DNA of 64,000 bases, taken from Nematostella vectensis. Taxonomy: Eukaryota > Cnidaria > Anthozoa > Actiniaria > Edwardsiidae. The DNA lies in NCBI RefSeq assembly GCF_932526225.1, contig NC_064038.1:1116001-1180000 (forward strand), written 5' to 3'. Each line of letters begins with the position of its first letter. The stretch's first letter is position 1. The position numbers and the translations under genes were made by a program. This document shows positions 56,488-64,000 of this stretch, in pieces. A model generated the notes under the pieces. That model ran no database searches. It had not been told where the DNA came from and saw only the letters and a list, made by a program, of their open reading frames with translations.

Positions 56488-59392
56488 ACTGTGAGTGACA
56501 CTTGATAATAGCTGTGCCCTGTGAGTAACACTTGATAATAGCTGTGCCCTGGTGTGTTGTGAGTGACACTTGATAATAGCTGTACCCTGGTGTGCTGTCA
56601 CACTTGATAATAGCTGTGCCCTGATGTGTTGTGAGTGACACTTGATAATAGCTGTGCCCTGGTGTGTTGTGAGTGACACTTGATAATAGCTGTGCCCTGG
56701 TGTGTTGTGAGTGACACTTGATAATAGCTGTGCCCTGGTGTGTTGTGACACTTGATAATAGCTGTGCCTTGGTGTGCTGTGAGTGACACTTGATAATAGC
56801 TGTGCCCTGTGAGTAACACTTGATAATAGCTGTGCCCTGGTGTGCTGTGAGTGACACTTGATAATAGCTGTGCCCTGGTGTGTTGTGACACTTGATAATA
56901 GCTGTGCCCTGGTGTGCTGTGAGTGACACTTGATAATAGCTGTGCCCTGGTGTGTTGTGAGTGACACTTGATAATAGCTGTGCCCTGGTGTGTTGTGACA
57001 CTTGATAATAGCTGTGCCCTGGTGTGTTGTCAGTGACACTTGATAATAGCTGTGCCCTGGTGTGCTGTGAGTGACACTTGATAATAGCTGTGCCCTGGTG
57101 TGTTGTGAGTGACACTTGATAATAGCTGTACCCTGGTGTGCTGTGAGTGACACTTGATAATAGCTGTGCCCTGGTGTGTTGTGACACTTGATAATAGCTG
57201 TGCCCTGGTGTGTTGTGACACTTGATAATAGCTGTGCCCTGGTGTGCTGTGAGTGACACTTGATAATAGCTGTGCCCTGGTGTGTTGTCAGTGACACTTG
57301 ATAATAGCTGTGCCCTGGTGTGCTGTGAGTGACACTTGATAATAGCTGTGCCCTGGTGTGTTGTGAGTGACACTTGATAATAGCTGTGCCCTGGTGTGTT
57401 GTGAGTGACACGTGATAATAGCTGTGCCCTGTGAGTGACACTTGAAAATAGCTGTGCCCTGGTGTGTTGTCAGTGACACTTGATAATAGCTGTGCCCTGG
57501 TGTGTTGTGAGTGACACTTGATAATAGCTGTGCCCTGGTGTGTTGTGACACTTGATAATAGCTGTGCCCTGGTGTGTTGTGACACTTGATAATAGCTGTG
57601 CCCTGGTGTGTTGTGAGTGACACTTGATAATAGCTGTGCCCTGGTGTGTTGTGAGTGACACGTGATAATATCTGTGCCCTGGTGTGCTGTGAGTGACACT
57701 TGATAATAGCTGTGCCCTGGTGTGTTGTTAGTGACACTTGATAATAGCTGTGCCCTGGTGTGTTGTGAGTGACACTTGATAATAGCTGTGCCCTGGTGTG
57801 TTGTGAGTGACACTTGATAATAGCTGTGCCTTGGTGTGCTGTGACACTTGATAATAGCTGTGCCCTGTGAGTGACACTTGATAATAGCTGTGCCCTGGTG
57901 TGTTGTGAGTGACACTTGATAATAGCTGTGCCCTGGTGTGTTGTGAGTGACACGTGATAATAGCTGTGCCCTGGTGTGCTATGAGTGACACTTGATAATA
58001 GCTGTGCCCTGGTGTGCTGTGAGTGACACTTGATAATAGCTGTGCCCTGGTGTGTTGTGACACTTGATAATAGCTGTGCCCTGGTGTGTTGTGACACTTG
58101 ATAATAGCTGTGCCCTGGTGTGTTGTGACACTTGATAATAGCTGTGCCCTGTGAGTGACACTTGAAAATAGCTGTGCCCTGGTGTGTTGTCAGTGACACT
58201 TGATAATAGCTGTGCCCTGGTGTGTTGTGAGTGACACTTGATAATAGCTGTGCCCTGGTGTGTTGTCAGTGACACTTGATAATAGCTGTGCCCTGTGAGT
58301 GACACTTGAAAATAGCTGTGCCCTGGTGTGTTGTCAGTGACACTTGATAATAGCTGTGCCCTGGTGTGTTGTGAGTGTCACTTGATAATAGCTGTGCCCT
58401 GGTGTGTTGTGAGTGACACTTGATAATAGCTGTGCCCTGTGAGTGACACTTGAAAATAGCTGTGCCCTGGTGTGTTGTCAGTGACACTTGATAATAGCTG
58501 TGCCCTGGTGTGTTGTGAGTGACACTTGATAATAGCTGTGCCCTGGTGTGTTGTGACACTTGATAATAGCTGTGCCCTGGTGTGTTGTGACACTTGATAA
58601 TAGCTGTGCCCTGTGAGTGACACTTGAAAATAGCTGTGCCCTGGTGTGTTGTCAGTGACACTTGATAATAGCTGTGCCCTGGTGTGTTGTGAGTGACACT
58701 TGATAATAGCTGTGCCCTGGTGTGTTGTCAGTGACACTTGATAATAGCTGTGCCCTGTGAGTGACACTTGAAAATAGCTGTGCCCTGGTGTGTTGTCAGT
58801 GACACTTGATAATAGCTGTGCCCTGGTGTGTTGTGAGTGTCACTTGATAATAGCTGTGCCCTGGTGTGTTGTGAGTGACACTTGATAATAGCTGTGCCCT
58901 GTGAGTGACACTTGAAAATAGCTGTGCCCTGGTGTGTTGTGAGTGACACTTGATAATAGCTGTGCCATGGTGTGTTGTGAGTGACACTTGATAATAGCTG
59001 TGCCCTGGTGTGTTGTGAGTGACACTTGATAATAGCTGTGCCCTGGTGTGCTGTGAGTGACACTTGATAATAGCTGTGCCCTGGTGTGTTGTGAGTGACA
59101 CTTGATAATAGCTGTGCCCTGGTGTGTTGCGACACTTGATAATAGCTGTGCCCTGGTGTGCTGTGAGTGACACTTGATAATAGCTGTGCCCTGGTGTGTT
59201 GTCAGTGACACTTGATAATAGCTGTGCCCTGGTGTGCTGTGAGTGACACTTGATAATAGCTGTGCCCTGGTGTGCTGTTAGTGACACTTGATAATAGCTG
59301 TGCCCTGGTGTGTTGTGAGTGACACTTGATAATAGCTGTGCCCTGGTGTGTTGTGAGTGACACTTGATAATAGCTGTGCCCTGGTGTGCTAA
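56488..59392. repeat. 38-bp array between convergent genes
   Basis: About 80 copies of a unit containing CACTTGATAATAGCTGTGCC followed by CTGGTGTGTTGTGAGTGA, with shortened forms that lack TGGTGTGTTG or GTGAGT. It is not attached to any coding exon that I can find. Numerous minus-strand open frames here (up to 481 codons; THQGTAIIKCHSQ-type repeats) are by-products. Confidence 0.95.
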
Positions 59393-60244
59393 TAGGCATT
59401 TCTATTGCCTCGCTTTGTTTTAAATGTATGTTATATACATACAATTATCATAATTTATTTTTTCACCGTGTATAATTAAAAAACCTGTAAAAAATTATTA
59501 ACCCCAGAAGATGAATAACTCACTAACTAACTTTCTATGGTTGTCCTCGCAATTATTAAAAACTTTAAAAAATGGCCATTGCATCACCATCATCATCACC
59601 CATCATTATCTTCTCTGACATTATTATCATTATCATCACCCATCATGATCATTGACATTATTATCACCCGTTATGATCATTGGCATTGTTATCGTTATCA
59701 CCCATCATCATAACAGCAGATAATACGATGCTGTCATGCATCACGATCATCACCATTGTTCGTCCCTAGTGTTATCGTAGCTATGATTGATGTGCATTGT
59801 GCCCTTTAGACCCATCGTAGAGTACGGCTGTGTTGTTTTCACTAATTTACCCTAGCGCCTTTGTCTTGGTAAAGGTTCGGAAACTCTCTGTTATCTATCC
59901 CTGAATTATGACACTGCCCTGTTGACAACTAATATCGGGAACCTAAAAGATGGTAGGCATGAAGTTTCTAGGAAATATAGATCCAACCTAGCAACTGATC
60001 ACCCGGGTACACTAGCTTATTTTATCAAAAACTGAAGCAAAAAACACACACGCTACGTTACAATTCTACAAAACGCGCGGCCGCAACAAGAACAAACAAG
60101 AGGGACAAGAACTGAGTGATTTCGCGTCTGTGAAGTGCTATATGCTTAAATGTCATTGCCGTTTGCTCTTCCCGTGTAATAAGTCTATGACTATGAATGG
60201 AAACAGAAATAAACTAACTAAAATCTAGCTGTTTTCGCTAGTGT

Positions 60245-63200
60245 CTAAATTCCTTCCTCGGATTCATCGGATTCGGATTCGGATTCATCATCAGAGTCAC
60301 TCTCCTTGTCTTCACCACTGTCTTTTTCTTCTGAGCCCACGAACACGAGATACCGCTGAGTGCACTGCGCCTCGTTATAAACCACGTACTCGTTATGGCG
60401 ACCATGATCTAGGTAACTGAAGGGGAAGCACACATTGTTAGGGATTAATCTGCTATACTCAGGCAATTGGCGACCATGGTCTAGGTAACCAGGCAATTGG
60501 CGACCATGGTCTAGGTAACCAGGCAATTGGCGACCATGGTCTAGGTAACCAGGCAATTGGCGACCATGGTCTAGGTAACCAGGCAATTGGCGACCATGGT
60601 CTAGGTAACCAGGCAATTGACGACCATGGTCTAGGTAACTGAGGGGAAAACACAAGGATTAATGTATACCCAGGAAATTGGCGACCATGGTCTAGGTAAC
60701 CAGGCAATTGACAACCATGGTCTAGGTAACTGAGAGGAAAACACAAGGACTAATCTTTACCCAGGAAATTGGCGACCATGGTCTAGGAAAACATGATCTT
60801 TATTATATGCTTTCGACCAAATCCAAATAGTTAAGGTGGCGCGCCGAGGTTGTTTTGGCTAAACAGCTTATATACTATGTTCCCTACAGAAGACTCATTT
60901 TCGGCGCGATTTTCGTAAATTTTTCAGATTTTATTAATACATCTATGCTTAATCAGATTCCCCTAGATTCACTCTTCTTGGAAATCAAATTATTTTTTGT
61001 CATGCAAGTTGAAAGGACGCAATATTTTTATATTAAAATAAAAATCTCGAAATCTGCGCGATGAATTTTTTTCTAAATCTACAGTAACACCTAACAATAC
61101 TCCAGCTTGAAGCACACGAATTTTTTGCTTAAACTGACCTGTCAAACTTCGCGATTGATGAATCTTTATTTTAAGCCAAAATTGTCCTCGTAATCTTGAA
61201 AATGAAAATGAAAAATAAATGCACTCATGCCTACAAAGATCTATCACCGAATTTACGCCCCCTGCTAAGTCCAAACCCTAAGGCAACTTGTGTGAGAGGG
61301 GCAAGAGGACCAGTGATGCACAATAATAAATTTCAGATAGTCAATTCGAGAGTATTTTTGTTAAGATAATTTGAAAACTAAAGAATTTCTTAGCAGGGGG
61401 CGTAAATTCGGGGATAGATCTTTGTAGGCAAGAGTGCATTTATTTTTTCAAAGATTGCGAGGACAATTTTGGCGTAAAATAAAGATTCATCAATCGCGAA
61501 GTTTGACAGGTTAGTTTAAGTAAAAAATTCGTGTGCTTCAAGCTGGAGTATTGTTAGGTGTTACTGTGAATTTAGAAAAAAATTCATCGCGCAGATTTCG
61601 ATATTTTTATTTTGATATAAAACAATTGCTTCCATTTACCTGGCATGAAAAAAAAAAGAATTTGATTTCAAACAAGTGTGAATCTTGCGGGATCTGACAA
61701 AGCATAGATGTATTAATAAAATCTAAAAAATTCACGAAAATCGAGCCGAGAATGAGTCTAATATAGGGAACTTAGTAAAAGCTGTTTAGCCAAAACAACC
61801 TCGGCGCGCTACCTTAATGTCACAATAGCTTCCCAAAATGAGTCTATTGATGCTCTCCATCCCACCAAACTCGTGACCACGCACCACGTGACCACGCACC
61901 TGTCCTTTTCCTTGAATCTCTCCTGTAGGGTCTTATCCTCGCCCCATTCCCCCGCGGGTACCGTAACGCCGTAAGGCGTGGTCACATCATACGCTGGGTT
62001 CGGTCGCTCCTTGGTCGGGAGCAGAAGGCTATCATAGCCCTTAGGCGCTGACTCCGGGAACGACTTGTCCCCATCAAGGCCAAGGATAAACTGCCTCCCG
62101 AGAGCCACCTTGGAAAAGACACAACGTTAATAGAATTATGTAATTATAATTAAAATGGCGAAACAATGTTAATAACGACAACAATAATGAAGAACAATAA
62201 TAGTTGCAACGGCAATAATGATAATGGAAAAGCGAAGATGCCTGAAGGCGGCATTGTGTTGATGATGATTATTGTTGAATAAAGTCCAAACTATTTATAC
62301 GAAGTTCCCGTTAAAAGGTTACCTCGCTTAGGAGCAGGAACCCTTCGTTCCGTCCACCGCAGCCCCTAGCGTACGAGAGTGCCTTTTGGATGCTGTCAGT
62401 AGAGTAGATACCCTGTGAAGTCGCAATACAACAATTTAGACCAAGAAAACAAAGCCTCCGAAATAAAAGGATTCGAATGAAAAACTATACACTACGTACC
62501 AAGCACTAAAACTTGATATCAATATATGCTTAACATTTTTTTACCTATAGCACACAGCGCAGATTTAACCAACGAAAATTTAGCAGTGTACATATGGCCC
62601 AGAAAACGATGCGATTTTCTCTTATTCGTATTTAATCAAAATTAGGTGTGACGTCAATTTATTGGCGAAAGCACAGTGTACAACTTTGCTAAGAGCACTT
62701 TTGGGTGACAACACGTGCACGAATCATCCAAAAAGTTTTTTGTCAGAAAGGGCTATTTTCAGTGACAGCAATTTCTGCGTTCAAGTCTCCTTTCACTCCA
62801 AACAACTTGAACAATGATTACCTTTCAAAGAGAGTGTCCCGATCGCCTATCACTCCCATCATCTTAATTTGAACAAGTATCACCTTTCCAAAAGAGTGTC
62901 CCGATCGCCTATCACTCCCATCATCTTAATTTGAACAAGTATCACCTTTCCAAAAGAGTGTCCCGATCGCCTATCACTTCCATCATCTTAATTTGAACAA
63001 GTATCACCTTTCCAAAAGAGTGCCCCGATCGCCTATCACTCCCATCATCTTAATTTGAACAAGTATCACCTTTCCAAAAGAGTGCCCCGATCGCCTATCA
63101 CTCCCATTATCTTAATTTGAACAAGTAGTACCTTTCTCAAGAGAGTGTCCCGATCGCCTATCACTTCCATCATCAATTGAACAAGTATTACCTTTCCAAG

Positions 63201-63412
63201 AGAGTGTCCCGAAATGTCCACGTGCGCTGGCGCAATCCGTAGGCCCTCCTTTAGAATCCCCAGTACATTGTAGGTTCTGGTGCCATGCCACAACAGACGG
63301 TGATTACCGGCGCCATGACTTCGCATACGATCACCCTCCCCTGGACGGGAAATTCTGAACACTCCCTGGACTTTGAACTGGTTGGGTCTGCGGCCCCAGC
63401 GTAAGGTCTTAG
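60245..63412 (-). CDS. PARP-family ADP-ribosyltransferase, last four exons (5' part outside)
   Basis: Exons on minus: 63412-63192, 62412-62323, 62108-61900, 60416-60245 (stop 60245-60247). Joins close in phase (0, 0, 2), giving about 196 visible residues that form the C-terminal catalytic domain. The H-Y-E triad is seen: His in LLWHGTRTYN, Tyr in GKGIYSTDS (across the first join), Glu in NEYVVYNEAQ. Also SEVALGRQF across a join and GYDSLLLPTKERPNP. H-Y-E is the pattern of PARP1/2/3-type polymerising enzymes. The protein ends in an acidic Ser/Asp/Glu tail (GEDKESDSDDESESESDES). The 5' exons and any DNA-binding or WGR domains lie beyond the window, so the subfamily is not assigned. Arrays span the first visible donor and the last acceptor. 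Confidence 0.9.
60412..60786 (-). repeat. 30-bp array spanning last PARP exon acceptor
   Basis: About nine copies of a unit that on the minus strand reads TTACCTAGACCATGGTCGCC followed by AATTGCCTGG. TTACCTAGATCATGGTCGCC is the first 20 nt of the last exon. Three copies are preceded by a good acceptor (CTTCAG at 60417, CCTCAG at 60639, TCTCAG at 60730). The copy ending at 60638 is in phase and fully open into the true exon. Confidence 0.92.
60835..61813. mobile_element. 979-bp foldback element flanked by TTAA
   Basis: Nearly the whole element is a giant inverted repeat: arms of about 430 bp (left from GGTGGCGCGCCGAGGTTGTT, right ending AACCTCGGCGCGCTACC) around a spacer of about 125 bp. TTAA lies directly outside both ends (60831-60834 and 61814-61817), the target duplication of piggyBac-type transposons. 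No transposase is encoded. Located in the last intron of the PARP gene. Confidence 0.85.
62812..63210 (-). repeat. 62-bp array spanning PARP WHGT-exon donor
   Basis: About six copies. On the minus strand each unit contains GGGACACTCTTTTGGAAAG, matching the exon end (GGACACTCTCTTGGAAAG; GHSLGK), then the donor GTGATACTTG or GTAATACTTG and about 35 bp of intron. The genuine exon is at the right end (63192). Read-through stays open for about two units before a stop. Confidence 0.93.
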
Positions 63413-63491
63413 CTGTGAAATGGGAGAATTTACTATGATCGTTTATTTTTCTAAAGGTGATTAAAAAAAGACAATTTTCATTAATGTATGA

Positions 63492-63744
63492 TTAAAGCCG
63501 CATTGTCACCAGTTCACTTCCGGAGATCCGACGGAAACCTCAACCGTTAAAAGACAAAAGAATCTATTAGAATCCGAGATATTTAACATGCCATCCGCTC
63601 TAAATTACCACTCACATCCTCGAAGAAACTTGCAATATACACACTGCTTTCAATATTTTGAAATATTTTTCGCGTTTTCCGTTAAAAATCATCGGAGATT
63701 GTAACGTAATCGACCAGAAGTAAACTGGTGACAATGCGGCTTTA
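63492..63744. mobile_element. TA-flanked MITE family (copy C)
   Basis: About 250 bp, inverted relative to the copy at 39319-39567; ends AAAGCCGCATTGTCACCAGT and ACTGGTGACAATGCGGCTTT with TA outside both. It lies in the PARP intron upstream of the WHGT exon. The two full-length copies differ by several substitutions, so the insertions are not very recent. Confidence 0.8.
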
Positions 63745-64000
63745 CCTTAGAAAGTAGTAATACTCTAATTTCGAATTTCATGGTGACCGCTGGACATAAA
63801 CATTAAGCACTCATAAATACAATGAGACCCGGTTTCAGGCGAACCATGCCCAAATACAAGCGAGCTCGTGAAGAATTCAAAAGTTTCTTTAAATTGTCTT
63901 ATTTTAAGCTACAAGAGAGTCACGCTGGTATGCGCATGGAATGTACCCCATACCGAGGCGTGCTATATTTATGCGTCATCAGTGCAGCGAAAACTGGACT
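63745..64000. other. right edge, probable PARP intron
   Basis: No exon could be recognised in the last ~250 bp. It is probably still within the PARP gene, whose upstream exons lie beyond the window. Confidence 0.4.

Larger units (their letters stand above)
56142..60244. other. convergent region between DNAAF4 and PARP gene
   Basis: Holds the DNAAF4 3' UTR with an AATAAA at 56423-56428, then the 38-bp array (56488-59392), then about 850 bp of unique sequence with ATCATC/ATTATC-rich stretches (59580-59760). I see no other gene. Confidence 0.6.

Noticed and set aside
56357-59444. Overlapping minus-strand open frames up to 481 codons
   Set aside because: All are built only of the 38-bp array in different frames; there is no unique domain and no exon signal.
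60990-61274. 94-codon minus-strand frame
   Set aside because: It lies in one arm of the TTAA-flanked foldback element and has no homology signal.

Overview
This window is eukaryotic nuclear DNA, most likely from an anthozoan cnidarian (sea anemone or coral). The evidence is a galaxin-type di-cysteine repeat gene, many small exons with GT/AG borders, degenerate non-LTR retrotransposons, several short inverted-repeat transposons and very abundant minisatellites. The species is not proven; a Nematostella-like anemone is only a guess. There is no bacterial gene organisation, no CRISPR array and no rRNA or tRNA gene that I can see.

Layout, left to right. A 47-bp array (1-617) enters from the left edge. 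A three-exon plus-strand gene (1442-16125) encodes a secreted galaxin-like protein of about 3,199 residues: signal peptide, acidic spacer, then about 60 copies of a 44-residue basic, Tyr/Cys-rich repeat. A convergent minus-strand gene, antiquitin/ALDH7A1 (CDS 41243 down to 18672), can be traced through 20 exons to a 543-residue protein. Next on the minus strand is a three-exon NUDT15-type Nudix hydrolase gene (45879 down to 41962). Its start is head to head, about 470 bp away, with the plus-strand nine-exon DNAAF4/DYX1C1 gene (46350-56141; 444 residues). After a 2.9-kb array, the last four exons of a PARP-family ADP-ribosyltransferase run in from the right on the minus strand (63412 down to 60245). 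All exon joins were checked for phase and the codons close exactly.

The striking feature is how the minisatellites relate to splice sites. In three unrelated genes (ALDH7A1, DNAAF4, PARP), the repeat unit of most large intronic arrays contains the edge of the neighbouring exon plus its 5' or 3' splice site. Clear junction-spanning arrays are at ALDH7A1 exon 7 donor (44 bp x ~7), exon 11 donor (31 bp x ~137), exon 16 acceptor (60 bp x ~6) and exon 17 donor (60 bp x ~60). In DNAAF4 they are at exon 2 donor (46/60 bp x ~25), exon 6 acceptor (x3) and exon 9 acceptor (30 bp x ~53). In PARP they are at the WHGT exon donor (62 bp x ~6) and the last exon acceptor (30 bp x ~9). Weaker cases are at ALDH7A1 exon 12 and DNAAF4 exon 6 donors. 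The real exon is always at one end of the array. Most decoy sites would give a stop codon, but one alternative PARP acceptor stays in frame and would insert 74 residues next to the catalytic Glu. This recurrent splice-site-seeded array expansion is the main candidate for an undescribed phenomenon here.

The genes are not an operon or a pathway: lysine catabolism/aldehyde detoxification (ALDH7A1), nucleotide-pool hydrolysis (NUDT15), axonemal dynein assembly (DNAAF4), ADP-ribosylation (PARP) and an extracellular structural protein (galaxin-like). Most long open frames over the arrays are by-products of repeat lengths divisible by three and are not annotated as genes.
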